64,000 nucleotides of DNA from Cyclospora cayetanensis (Eukaryota > Apicomplexa > Conoidasida > Eucoccidiorida > Eimeriidae), in contig NW_020312045.1 in NCBI RefSeq assembly GCF_002999335.1, forward strand, positions 1 through 64,000, in the 5' to 3' direction. A program made the translations under genes and the position numbers. Positions 37,951-49,000 of this stretch are shown piece after piece. The notes below the pieces were generated by a model. The model was given only the letters and a program-made list of their open reading frames with translations. It made no database searches and was not told the DNA's origin. Positions within the stretch are counted from its first letter, which is position 1. Each line of letters begins with the position of its first letter.

Positions 37951-40514
37951 CTAACGCCTTAGAGATAGTGGCCAACAGCACGGCGGATTAGAGTCTCGAT
38001 AGGCGTATGTGCACCTCAGTGACTCAAAGTGGAAGGAGATAACGCCAGTGAGCACGAGAAAGAGGGAAAGCTGCACCATGCGAACACGCACACATAGCTC
38101 TTAAGCCGTAAACGAATTGCAAGCGTGAGGGCACTGCACTGGGTGGATTTCACAGGGCAGAGAAAGCCTATTATTGACGGGAGTTTGCAGTGCCGCCTGC
38201 ATACCAAAATTGGGGAACTAAGATGGGAATCTGTTTCGGGCAGCAGCGGCCACTTGTTCGCCGCGTAGAGCAGCAGGGAGACGGGCAGTATGGCCTTCAT
38301 GGCCATGAAGCTGAGGAGAGAGGAGCCTTCTAGAACGACAGCTGTAAGAATGCGCATGCACAAGAGAGAGCTCACGCAACTGCACGAGCGAGACGCTCCG
38401 GCACTCTTCGCGGCGTGGCCGAGGAGGCGTTTCTTTGGGACCCTTGGGGGATGCCACGCAGTGCAAGGGTAGCAAAAACCATGCTGACTATTTAGAAGCG
38501 ACTACTTCACAAAGTTCACATCGTGCGCTCCAAAATAGAGCCCCGTGGGGCAGAAAGAGTGCCGCCTCGTGGAGACTCCAAAGGCTCCTTGGGAGACTCA
38601 CCTAACACAGATATATTGAAGAAGAGATTTGCCGTGGCGTACGCACCGTAGGCCACGGCGGCGTATCGACACTGCGGGGGTGCAAGCGGCGATCCAGGAG
38701 GCGAGTACGACGAATTTCCGCAGAAGCAGCGAAAGGCATCCCAAAGGAAGTTCGAGATGCTTTCTCCAGGTTCCTGCAAGTCGCAGAGCGCCGTGTGTGG
38801 CATGGAGATGGACGGCCGCATACCCACCCGCGGCAAGCAGGCTGAATCAGCGAAAGGCGTTGCGCAGGAAGGCTCCCCCTGCGGAACCCCTTGTGAAGGA
38901 GAGCGAGTGAGAGGGATGCGAAAGAGACACACGCACGCGCTTCCTGCGGCGCCAGCGCGAAGTGACCCCACAAGCGCGTGAGAAATCGGCATTCAAGAGC
39001 CTGCCAGTGTTAACCGTCTCGCCGAGGCAAGCCACGGTCCCTGTTTGCATTCTCCTGCAGCTGCAGCAGGGGGCGCAGCGGTGGCAGCCGTCATGCAGCA
39101 GCAGCAGCAGACGAGAAAGGCGACGGGGGCTGCTGCAGGCTGCGGCTCTCACCTTGATGAGATACGCGTTGAGGGGAGTCAGCGCACAGCACCAAAAGAG
39201 AGCACTCAGCGTCGCACAGCAGCACACGAGCAGCAGATTGAGCCTGCTGCTGTCTGCTTCTGCTGCACCCGGGCTGCTGCCTGAAGTGCCGTTGCGGCCT
39301 TCTTGGAAGTCTAGCGGCTGCAGCGGCTGTGGAACGTTTACAGCGTCGGCAGTGTTGATGCGCTCTGGAGAATGCGTCTGTTCTTGTGATGAGTGCGCGC
39401 TGTGCTGCCTATGCTCCAGCAGCGGAAGCAGCCGACTGCCGTCCTCACGGGCGTCCAGCTGCTGCTCCTTCTCGTAAGAACGCAGCAGCAGCTCCTTCAG
39501 AGCGAACGACAGCGCAGTGGGCGCTGTTGAGAGCGCCACTAAGGCCGCCATCCAGGTGAGGTTGCTGCCTTCCACGCTGCTCTGAGTGGTGGTACTGCTG
39601 CAGCTGAGGGGGCTGAACGCGGTAGGAACGTCCAAGGGAAGCGGCACGATGGCGGAGTGGGAGGGGGGGTGATGCTGTTGCTGCTGCTGTTGCTGCAGCT
39701 GCTGCTGCTGTTGCTGCTGCAGCTGCTGCAGCTGCTGCTGCGATATTGGTGCAGCAGCAGCACCAATATCACCCCCACCAATTCCACTACCACCAACATT
39801 ATTGCCACTATTGCTTCCAGCAGGAAAGTCACCGAAATTCGCTAGGAAAATATTACCGGCACGCCCGTCTGCAGCGCTGGCCGCAACAGCAGCAACGTCG
39901 GAAACATTTTCTGAGGGAGGCAGGTGCGAATAGAGGCTATACCAAGCAACGAGAAAGCCGGAGAAAGTCAGTGCGAGGGCTCCCACATGCAGCAGCGAGT
40001 AGCGCCGTCGCAGCAGCAGCAGCGAGCAAAGGCATGAAAAGGGAACGATGGTCTGCGTCATCAACGAGTAGACAGGACCTACAAAGAGACAGAGAGACAG
40101 ACAGACAGCCACCAAAAGAGGCTAGTAGAGTTCGTTACACAGGCCGTGCATGCGGATCCTCGTGGAAGCCTGCCCCCTTACCCCCTACATCCCCCCTTCT
40201 TACCCCGTTCTCTCCCCGCCTTCCAACGAGGCGCTACAACGTGCCACTCTGACAACAGCAGCGGAAGGAAGGAGCCGTCACTGAAACGCAGAGACGAAAA
40301 CAGCAGCAGCGGCAAAAAGCGGTGGAAGGCAAGCAGCTTACCTGGCACATAAGGTTGGGCGACGAACCCCATGGTAGGACCTGCCGAATCTAAGAGGCCG
40401 ACGGTGAGCAGCAGCATCAGAGAAGATTTGCGGCAGAGAAAGGCGATATTTTCTTTGGGAATCGACGCTCGCGTCAACAGCACACCCTGCATCTCGGAGG
40501 CGTAGTCACACACG

Positions 40515-40587
<73 letters not shown>

Positions 40588-41172
40588 CTTCGGGAGGGTT
40601 CAAGATGCGGAAGCATCGGGTTAAGAAATCACGCACGCGCATGCAGCGGTTTCAATGCCGAAAACGCAGACTGAAGGGGCACTCAAAGGCAGCGCGGCAA
40701 GGCAGGGGAAGGCAGAGAGCCATGGGAGCCCTTGCATAAGTCTTACGACAGCGAGTGAGTAGACGGCAGAATGCACAGCCGAGTTCGCAAGAGAAACCAA
40801 GGCATCGAAACGGCCGAGAGGCACTGATCGGATTCTCCCGCTAACTTCATTTACTGCCCCCAAGGCGATCAGTGCAGTGGCAAGCCACAGGACCCTTGTG
40901 CTCGTGGTACTGCTTGTGCTGCTGTTGTCGCTGCTGCTCATAAATATTCCACGCGCACTGCTAGGAAGCGGCGACCGCGGGTGTACTCTGCTGTCGCCAT
41001 TTTGGGAAGAAGCAGCCTCTTCGCCCTCTACACAATGGAGGGCACTGCTCCTGCTCGCCTTGCTGTTGAACCTGCTACTGCTTCCGCTGCTGCTGCCGCT
41101 GTTCTCGCTGTGATTTAAATCGACTGCTGCATCAGCGTTGCCGGTGCTGCTGCCGTAGCGCAGCGGTGCCAT
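37951..41172 (-). CDS. CRT: CRT-like (chloroquine-resistance-transporter family) transporter
   Basis: Member of the drug/metabolite transporter superfamily, whose Plasmodium member exports small solutes from the digestive vacuole. Six exons join in phase: 41172-40747, 40486-40342, 40078-39153, 38773-38602, 38341-38205 and 38070-37951; 641 residues. After a Ser-rich head come TM1 (from residue 94, VLWLATALIALGAVNE) and TM2. Exon 2 holds LTVGLLDSAGPTMGF, and exon 3 FVGPVYSLMTQTIVPFSCL and RRRYSLLHVGALAL, like the family's QTIVPI--F..L..RY--YLGA block. A loop of about 160 residues with poly-Gln follows, then SNLTWMAALVALSTAPTALS. Exon 4 has SISNFLWDAFRCF, a Cys loop and a TM ending in FFNISVL. 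Exon 5 has SFMAMKAILPVSLLLYA. Exon 6 gives the last span (LSLFLVLTGVISFHFESLR). PfCRT is 424 residues; loop and head explain the excess. It should sit in an acidic endolysosomal membrane (inference from family). Divergent from the release-factor-like gene. Confidence 0.8.
39660..39770 (-). repeat. CAG-type repeat coding the CRT-like poly-Gln loop
   Basis: Interrupted CAG/CAA tract in exon 3 of the CRT-like gene, read as about 25 Gln residues with a few Leu. It lies in a loop between membrane segments, where length change is least likely to disturb the fold. Confidence 0.8.
40521..40583. repeat. (TA)n microsatellite in CRT-like intron 1
   Basis: A nearly pure TA repeat of about 60 bases lies within the first intron (40487-40746, minus). 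Its near edge is about 35 bases from the exon 2 acceptor. Confidence 0.95.
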
Positions 41173-41554
41173 AGGACCCCTCTAGCCCATGTGTGACCCT
41201 TCAAGTTTGAGTGCCTCCCCAGACACACCGACATTCATATGCATCCGCCTCTCGGCATCCTTTTACACCTGTTTTTTCACAGGCTTCGGGTATGCTATTT
41301 ACACACAGAGACTCGCATATGCTCGAGAATTGGTGGTGAATTGCCGCCAACAAGGCTGCAGGAATGCGCGGCAGCCCCATGGGGGCCCTCCCGCAGAGCA
41401 GCAGGGGCCCCCAGAGGGGCCCCCAGAGTCGGAACGTCCATAAAGCAAGCCTTGTTGTTTGTAAAATACCAACACTTTGAGCGACAGGCCAAAATTCTTT
41501 AAGCTGCCAATCTGGGCAATACGCTGAGCAGCAAGAGCACCGGCAGCAGCAGCA

Positions 41555-41609
41555 ACTGCGCACTGAAGCCGGCACCAAGACGAACTTGGTGCCGGCTTCA
41601 GTGCGCAGT
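41555..41609. repeat. Perfect 25-bp inverted repeat with 5-nt loop
   Basis: The left arm 41555-41579 (ACTGCGCACTGAAGCC..) and right arm 41585-41609 (..GGCTTCAGTGCGCAGT) are perfect reverse complements around the loop ACGAA. It lies in the 0.5-kb divergent intergenic region, 62 bases before the release-factor-like ATG. It could be an RNA hairpin in the 5' UTR, a cruciform, or an assembly fold-back artefact. Confidence 0.9.
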
Positions 41610-41670
41610 GTCTCTGCTCGAGAAGAGCCAGCCACCAAGACATGCCTCGCAGCTCGATGCAGCACTCGGC

Positions 41671-42622
41671 ATGAAGCAACGGCCAAAGCCGTTGCGGCAT
41701 TTCGTGCTGCAGTTGCTGCTGTTGGCGCCTCTCCCTGCCATCGCAGCTTCCAGTGTCTGTTTTGCATGCCGTGCAAACCGCAGGACTGCACCAACTGGGG
41801 GATTAAGAGCAACTGACACAGCAGCACCAAGGGCTCTAAGGAGGCATGGCAGCATTCGCACCCCGCCTATACGTACTGCAGCGACGACAACCCCAATACC
41901 AGCAGCAACAGCAGCAAAAGCAGCAGTAGCAGCAACAGCAGCAGATCTGTTGAACGCCTCCACATGGGCGCAGCAGCTTCAGGCTTTTGGCCTCTCCGCT
42001 GCAGACGTTGAGGAGTCTCGTGTTCGGGGAAGCGGCCCCGGCGGAAGCAAAACCAACAGCAGCAGCAATTGCTGCTGCCTGCGTTGCAGCAAGCGTATGA
42101 TCTACATCAGATGCCACTCCTACAGGTGGGACGAGTTCAGCTGCTCACGCGACAACTGCCTGTGCTGCTACTCATGAGGCACTAACGCATTTCCCGCAGC
42201 AGGCGAACTCGCTTTCTCCCGCCCTCTCTCTCTTCAGCTGCTCCTCACGCTGCAATCTCACTGCTTTGCTTGCTGCATGTGGTCTGCTCAGACTCCTTTC
42301 AGACAACCGAAAAGAGGCCCGACGTCGCTTGCTGCTGCTGCTGCAGCAGAAACGGCAGCAGGAGCAGCAAGCAGAGCAACAAGCCTTCCAGGTAGGTGCC
42401 AGTGCTCCTGCCACTACGTCGAAAAGTGCTGCCACAGCAGCCTGTCTTCAACGCAGGATGCCTCCTGCTCGTCGTGCTATGTCTGCTTTATATGCGCAGC
42501 TCCTGCAGCGGCAACAGCGGCAGCCAACAGCGCAGCAGCAACAGAGAGTCCGCGCTGCTAAAGCTGCCCGAAAGGCTGTGAAGCAACATCGCCAGATGAA
42601 GCCGTCGTCACTCCTTGAATGA
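41671..42622 (+). CDS. Class I release-factor-like (MTRFR/ICT1 type) organellar protein, GGS variant
   Basis: Related to the small release-factor-like proteins (MTRFR/C12orf65, ICT1) that hydrolyse peptidyl-tRNA on stalled organellar ribosomes. Exons 41671-42125 and 42292-42622 join in phase (TACAG|GTGGGA; GCTCAG|A) to give about 261 residues. The ATG at 41671 opens a signal peptide (MKQRPKPLRHFVLQLLLLAP..) followed by a basic, Thr/Pro/Ala-rich stretch, the form of a bipartite apicoplast leader. The catalytic-domain motif is VRGSGPGGSKTN (Ser126), then SSNCCCL and MIYIRCHSYR. After the junction comes LLSDNRKEARRRLL, matching the family's RS--DNRK-ARK-L. A basic Arg/Lys-rich C-terminal tail follows, as in ICT1-type proteins. 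The family's GGQ is GGS here, while the downstream Asn stays aligned, so a simple frameshift is not the cause. A possible 65-nt intron at 42392-42456 would change the tail frame; I favour read-through. Confidence 0.75.
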
Positions 42623-43196
42623 GTCGGCTGGCTGGGCGTGCGCCTGCTTCTGCTGCTGCAGTGCTGCCGCAGCGTACAGAGACGGAAACTGCTGCTGCAA
42701 GAGGGGCCCCCAAGAGGCTCTCCGCAGCAAAAACGCCGCATCTCCCCCCACAGCGGCAAATGCGGTTAGTGCTGCTTGCTGCCGGAGTTCGGCTGCCAGC
42801 CGATTTCTGCTGCTGCTGTCTCCTGGAGCAAAGAAGGGCGGCAACAACAGCAACGGCCGCTGGCCAAACTGCTGCAGTAATCTCAAGCGCCTGCGCAGCC
42901 ACGGCAGCAGGGGGCACAGCGGCATGCGAGGTGAGCGAGCGTTTTCTCTAAAGCACCGCTAGGCTAGATTTAGTTAAGAATTCGGATTTCGACTGACAAC
43001 GCCATCTTCGCCACGAGTCGTGTCGGCGCGTTCACAAAAACATCCCTGACGAAAGCGCGCAGCATGCACCCATAGCAGTTGTATGCCCTGAAGCCCTAGC
43101 GATTCACACACCTTAGACCTCGTTTCCCTACGTCAGAGATCGCCAAAAGGTTTTCCAGCGAGAGAGGGTTCTGTGCACTCCTGGGAGGTGGGATTT
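42623..43196. other. Convergent intergenic segment
   Basis: Two 3' ends meet here, the release-factor-like gene (plus) and the RAP-like gene (minus). The first 330 bases still carry CAG/GCA runs and open frames on both strands, but none joins to a neighbour or shows a motif. Probably 3' UTR sequence. Confidence 0.4.
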
Positions 43197-45210
43197 TTAC
43201 CGCTCGGTGGCAACTTCGATGCAAATGCCGCAGTCCTTTAGCGCCAGGGGTACAGACAAGCCAAACCCTAAGCACATGCCGTCGATCACAAAGTCTGCAC
43301 TGGAAGGGAGCCAGAGCGCAGCACTATGCACATGAGGGCGAGGATCTTGGGATTCGGCTAACCAAGTGCTTGAGTAGCAAAGCCCCTCGCATCGGGGAGA
43401 CGCAGCGCAGAGACCTAAAAAATGACACGCAGCAGCGCCGCGAAACTTTATGAAGGGAAGCAGCCGTTTGATAGTTGGGGAGGTTTCGCATTCGGGCACA
43501 GACAGGAGGCGAGTATCAATGGCCGTCTAGAGTAGGTCTCACGATGAGCTTCAGATGCTCGCCATCCAACGAGTGCCGCTCTTCGTGCGCTGTCGCTGTG
43601 GACGCCTGCTCCTTCTTATTCACCCCGCCGAGGAACTGCTGTAAGGGGCTTGCGTCTGTTGTTGCTGTTGCTGCTGCTTCGGCAGCTGCCCTTGCCGAGA
43701 GCACTGCCCACGAAGGGATTTGAGACTGCTGCAACAGCGCCAGCCCCCACTGCGCGCACTCCTTGTCTGCAAGTCACCAACGGCCTTGAATTGCAAATCG
43801 GAAATTAAAACCTTGAGGTATCAAAGCCGTCAACGCGCGCGAGAGGGGCTGCAGCTTGCTCTCGAAGGCAGCGCCGCTTCGGACTGGGGAGAGGGGAGAG
43901 AGGGGGGTATTGGGGGGCATGCACAGTTTTCGCAGTTAGAGCGTACCTGCTGCGCCTCTTGGACGGCTCTTCTGGGAGAGCAACAGCAGTCGGTGCAGTA
44001 ATACGTTTGCCCGCTGTTGCCACTGTGGCGCCTCCTTCTCTTCCTTACTCTCTTCCTGCCATGGCTGGGGGTGATGCGCCTCCTCGAGCCGGTCGCAGAG
44101 CAGCAAGTACAGCGCTGCAGCGGCAGGAAGCAGTGCAGGAGGCTCTCCCAATGCTCCTCTCCAGCAGCACGCCAAACTGCCGCTGCTGCAGCTGCTGTCG
44201 CGCGTAGCAAACAGCTGCAGCTGAGCCAGCAGCTGCAGCACAAGAGCGTCAAACTGCCGTGCATGCAGCGCTCCCACACGGGACTCTGCCAGCAGCTGCA
44301 GCTGCACGAATGTGCACGTACAGCGCAGCTGCGGATCCTCGATACAGTCTAGCACTAGTGGTAGCTGCTCCTGCAGCAGCTCCAGCAGCTGTGTGTGTGG
44401 CAGCCACCGATACTGAAGGAGCAGCTTCTGCAGGAGCAGCAAAACGCCAGCAATTCCATTTCCCTCCTTCAGAATGGAGCCAGAGGCTCCTCGCGTAGAT
44501 GCAGCTGTCTGTGTACCTCCCACTTCTGCTGAGGCCGTCGATTCTCGGGCTCTTGCCGGTTGCGGGAAAGGCCAGCATGCGATTCGCAGCAACACCTCAA
44601 CTGCTGCGCAATCCTGCAGTTGCCACACTGGCTCCCCTGTGGTAGAGGAGCTTTCTGCTACGGGGGTTGGTGATAAAGGTGAAGCAGAAGCCGATCTCAC
44701 TAAGGGGTTCGCAAGCAAGTGAAGGAGCTGCACGGCTTCCAGGTGCAGATGGGATGCAGAAGACGCCTTGGCACAAGCGATCTGCTGCAGCTGCTGCTGC
44801 TGCTGCTGCGGGAGAAGCGCTCTAGCGGCCTCCAAGGCGGCCACTATGTCGTCCTCTTTTAGCTCCACTTGCACTGCTGCCTCAGACTCTGAATCTGCTA
44901 GCGCTGGGATCGTCCAGGCTGCCGCTGCGTGTGGTGCCCCAGCGACTCCTGCTGTTAGTGCCGCTTGCGTTGCAATCGATGCACGTGCACACGGTAGTAG
45001 CGGAGCAGAGACCAACGAGACGTGCCGCGCTGACGGCCTGGAGCGGCACACAGGCGCTCCGCACACGACGGAGGCTGCGGCTGCCTCTAAGCGAATCCTA
45101 GAGGAGCTGGAGAGAACTGTTGAGCTGTACGGACAGGTGAAGCGCAGCACCAGGGAGTGGCTTGCCGCCATCATAGCAGCCCCGGCTGCCTTCATAGCGT
45201 CTCTGTGCAT
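43197..45210 (-). CDS. Helical-repeat organellar protein with RAP-like end (probable)
   Basis: Probably a nucleus-encoded organellar RNA-binding protein. Exon 1 is 45210-43947 and exon 2 43766-43543, joined in phase (GCAG|GTACGC; TTGCAG|AC). Exon 3 is probably 43385-43197, starting at a GAG acceptor; total about 558 residues. The first about 75 residues are basic, rich in Ser/Ala/Arg and poor in acids, like a mitochondrial presequence. The middle is a run of Leu-rich helices (for example TQLLELLQEQLPLVLDCIE and FDALVLQLLAQLQLF), typical of FASTK/RAP-type helical repeats. Exon 2 begins with DKECAQWGLALLQQS. The last residues (GLSVPLALKDCGICIEVATE) resemble the VD-ALP--KIAIEVDG core of RAP domains, but the usual end of that domain is missing. 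The RAP call is tentative and the start could lie further upstream. Divergent from the RPB12 gene, 445 bases away. Confidence 0.55.
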
Positions 45211-45654
45211 TGGAATTGAGCCTCAGCATCTGCCAATCCGCGCGGATACCTCAGAAGCCACAGAAACCCTCTTGACAGGGCCCTCCGGGGGGCCCCCGAG
45301 GGCAGCAGCGGCGATGCCTCGTTCTTTGAGGCTTAGAATATTGGCTATGTCATGCTTAGAGGCGTCCACAGAGTCTTTGGTCTGAAAAAACTGTGTATTC
45401 CTGGGGTTTTTCCTACACGGATATGGCGACCAGGCCGAACGGGATGGAGGGCGCATGCACGCAGCTCGGGGGCTTCGAGATAGCATGAGTAGGGGGCATC
45501 GCCTTGCATTCGGCGAGGGCATGAGAATATTCATTGCAGTGAGAAATAGCACTTTGTATAGGGCTCAAAAGCAGCAACAACCGCAAGTGGCGGGAGCAAC
45601 AGTGGCAGTGTCTGGAAGGAACAGCGAATCGCGCGACAGTTTGTGATACACAAA

Positions 45655-46094
45655 ATGGCTATTGACGACTCCATCTCCCAGCTCGAGCCTGTCACCTATA
45701 TCTGCGGTGGTGAGTACAAACGCTGAACCCTAAATCTAGAGTCATAGCTTTTTCTCCCCAGATTCAAGATGACCCTGGTACTTCGGTCCCGGTGTGATCT
45801 CCCCGCAGATTGTGGATGTGACGTCACGCTGCAACGGACTGCAGCGGTGCGCTGCAGAAGCTGTGGCAGCCGAGTTATGTTCAAGAAGCGCTCCCGTAAG
45901 AGTGAGTTTGACGCACTGCTTCTCCGCCCTTTTCAAACTAAATTCAACCGAGAAGGCTCTGCCCGTAGCGGGGTGCATGCAAAAACATAGGTTTGTGCCG
46001 GTTTGTCGCTGGCAGCGAAAATGCCCCCCCGCCTCACTTCTCTGCCTCCTTTGCTGCTATGGCCGTGTCAGTGATGCAGTACGAGGCGAGATGA
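45655..46094 (+). CDS. RPB12: RNA polymerase subunit RPB12/RPABC4 (ABC10-alpha)
   Basis: The small zinc-binding subunit shared by RNA polymerases I, II and III. Exons 45655-45709, 45809-45901 and 46072-46094 join in phase (GGTG|GTGAGT, CCGCAG|AT, AAGA|GTGAGT, GTCAG|TG) to give 56 residues; human RPABC4 has 58. The protein reads VTYICGDCGCDVTL, then VRCRSCGSRVMFKKRSRK, then MMQYEAR and stop. This matches the family's YICGEC, IRCRECGYRIMYKKRT and short F-EAR end block by block, with the same spacing to the C terminus. Four cysteines (CGDC and CRSC) form the zinc ribbon. Every exon is below 100 bases, so no single open frame shows the gene. The ATG sits in a purine-rich AAAATGG context. RPB12 is essential in yeast. 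Confidence 0.9.
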
Positions 46095-49000
46095 AGAAAA
46101 CGACACATGGCAAGGGCGCTGTTGCCGCAGCGCCGCAGCTGCACCTTCGCTGTTGCCTCTCTGCACCACCTTCAAGAGGGCCTTTTCGTATTCCAGACCA
46201 AGGAGGAAGCTGCGAGTCCCATGCGAGGCATTCATCAGTGCTGACTTTATCTCCGCTCGCTGTGGGGTGAAAGGACTCCTGGAGAGTGGGAAACACGCCT
46301 TGCATTTTCCTGCTTTCCCGAGTTGCTTACGAGGTGGGAGGCGGCTGTGTCTTCCGGTCTCTATAATGACGAATTCCGGGCTTTTTTATTGAATAAGAGT
46401 TGACCAAATCATCTATCTAACGAGAAACGGAAAACTGCAAACCATACAAATCTTAGCTATCTTTTAATTCCACAGGTGCAGGTCCTGCAACATTCGGTGG
46501 AGTTGCCAGGGCTTTTTAAGTTCCTCGCACGTGCTGTCAAAGTCTAGCCAATGAAGAGAGGTTTTTATATGCTTGTTGATGACGGGCCTTCATCTAGATC
46601 AGTGCATTCCAAAATTAACACAGGTACCAGATGTGTTTCTGCATGTTGCAACCGACTTTCGTTGCCAGTTTGTTTCCCAGAAGCGGAAACGGCAATTCAC
46701 TAGGGGTATACGCCCTATGGGGCCGTCCACTAATTTCGAGACGCCTTTCTTCAGACACAATTGCTCCAATAATACGAGGTGGCGCTTACGGTGCTCAGAC
46801 TAGGACCAGTGGTAGCTGCAGCAGCCAGGCCTTTGCCCCTCGCAGTTTTCGCTGCATGCACTTTGGATACGCGGTGCTGCTTGGGCCGGATGAAAAGCAT
46901 CCTGCGCTGTGCCCCCTGGATGTTGGCCGCTACTCTGCAGCTCGTCGGCTTCCGTTCTTGCTGCGGCTGTGTTAAGCTACGTTTCGCGCACTAAGAGGCC
47001 TTTGAGAGGGCGGCGCGCCGTGAGAGGCACGGTATTACGTTCTGCCTGCAGAAGGGAGGACTCAGTATCGGTGCACAAACAGTTACACTCAAAGGTCTTG
47101 AAGAAAGCTCTTAGCGAGATGGCGATAGTCGCTTGGAGGTTCGCCAGTGGCGTGCGTGGTCTACAGTTGCAGGCCCTCAAGGACGTATTTTTTGGTAGTG
47201 TTTTTGGGGGCGACGGCCGCGCGGATGACATTCTAGCGCTCTTCTTCCCCTGCAGCACTGCCGGAGTAAAGCCTCAGCGAATGTTTGCTGCCTGCAGGAT
47301 TTTTGGGTGGAAGCGGCAGAAGAGCAGCGGGGTGGGGGCATCTATGAGCGGAACAGAGAAAAGATTGACGAGGGCCTGTTGTTTAGACAGTGGATGGGTG
47401 AGCGGATGGGCTCATTTGGCCTACTGCTTTAAGAGCTTTCCAGATTCAGGAACGGGCAAAAAGCCCGACTTCTTGAGCTCATGAAGCCCTCCATAGATGG
47501 TGGGGAAGGCCTCGGAAAACGTTTTGCCTGGGGAGAAGGCACTTGTGCAAATCCAGAGGCTGCAGGGTCGGATGGATGTAGCAGTGCGGCGAAAACTACG
47601 GGGAAGATGGAAACGAAAACCTAATTCGCATACCTCCATGTGAAGTATAACAGTACACGTGTAGGGTCGACTAGAACCTCATAGCGCACTGTGAAAGTGC
47701 GCAACTGCCCTCCTGCACGTATTTCGCGCAGCTTCAGCTATGCTGTTGGCTCGTGCGGGCACCCTACAAATATTTTGCAGCTTTGCCTTCAAAGGCTTTG
47801 ACTCGATCTGGCTGGGATGCGAAACACATGTGCTTAGGAATTTGTTTGGGCAAAGTTCTGTAAAGGTTCTTCCTGCTTGTTTCTGACTTCGACAAAGCAG
47901 ATAGCCGGGTTTTTGCATCCTTGGAGCAGTTGAGGGCCGAGTATTCCATACCACGACTGCGCCAGGCTCTACCTGACATACCCTGAAAAGGACATTTGCT
48001 AGGAACTTGCAAGCGCATTCCCATTGGATTCCCCGATTGTACGCGGCATACTGTGAATCGCGGCACTGCAGGGATGATGGGAACATTCAGCTCGCGGTCC
48101 TGCAACAGAACCACGTTTCTATGCAGCTCGACTGGCTTTCAGAAAATGCGGCACGCGGGCTTCCCCGGCGCGGAATTTCAACGGCAGCACACGCACGCTA
48201 TGCAGTATGCAACTACTCTTCGGCAGGTGCTGTACATGTCGTTGCAAGGAATCACTCCCATGTGCGTAAGTACTGGCAATATCTTATCGGGGAGCACGCG
48301 TCTGAAGTTTCTGAGATGCGGGATTCTGCAACCTAGAGGCTAATCGACGAGTGCGGTTGTTCACAGAGCAAACTTGCCGACATAGCGCCAAGCGAACAGA
48401 GGTCTGCAAACTTGGCCGCGCTCGGTTCGGTTGCTCGGCCTTAGCTGCTTGTACGTTGCACTCTCTCGGCGCTCGGCAGTTTTTCATTACCCCCTGCGGC
48501 ACCCAACCTATCGTTCATGGCTTATGCTGCTTCAAGTAGCTAAGGCTGTAGAAAGTTTCGTAAAAGTGTCCTTTTTCCTGGACACCTCGGAAGGCCTCAC
48601 TAGTAACCTGTCGCTGTTTCGGGGAGGCCCTCGATGGAGCATTCATTTCAATGTCAGGGTCACGAGGGGTATGTAGCAAAGAGCTGGAGGATAGAGGCGG
48701 CGCCAGTGCCACCTCCTGTCTTCACGTTCCGCCATGCTGGAATTTAGATTCGCAATACTGTGGGTAGTACGATGTAGAAAAGATCTCTACGTGGGTGAAA
48801 CACATGGTATATAAAACTCAAAAGTTTCGGTGCGCATGCTAGCATATAGGCTAGCCCGACGTCGTGGAGAATTCAAGGTAAAGTTTGCTCAGCCCCGTAC
48901 TACGCGTATATACCTCCGGTTTACGTACTTCAGAGCTGCCATAGGTGTCACTCACTCCCGTGTGGCACGCAATTCAGCAGTAAAATATCTTTTCCGTTTG

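Noticed and set aside
42392..42456. A 65-nt intron (CAG|GTAGGT ... ACGCAG) in the release-factor-like gene
   Set aside because: Splicing it would change frame and replace the basic, ICT1-like tail with a Cys/Ala-rich one. Read-through fits the family better, though it cannot be excluded.
45724..45735. Telomere-like AACCCTAAA
   Set aside because: Single occurrences only (also near 43262 and 62573); no tandem array, so no interstitial telomere.
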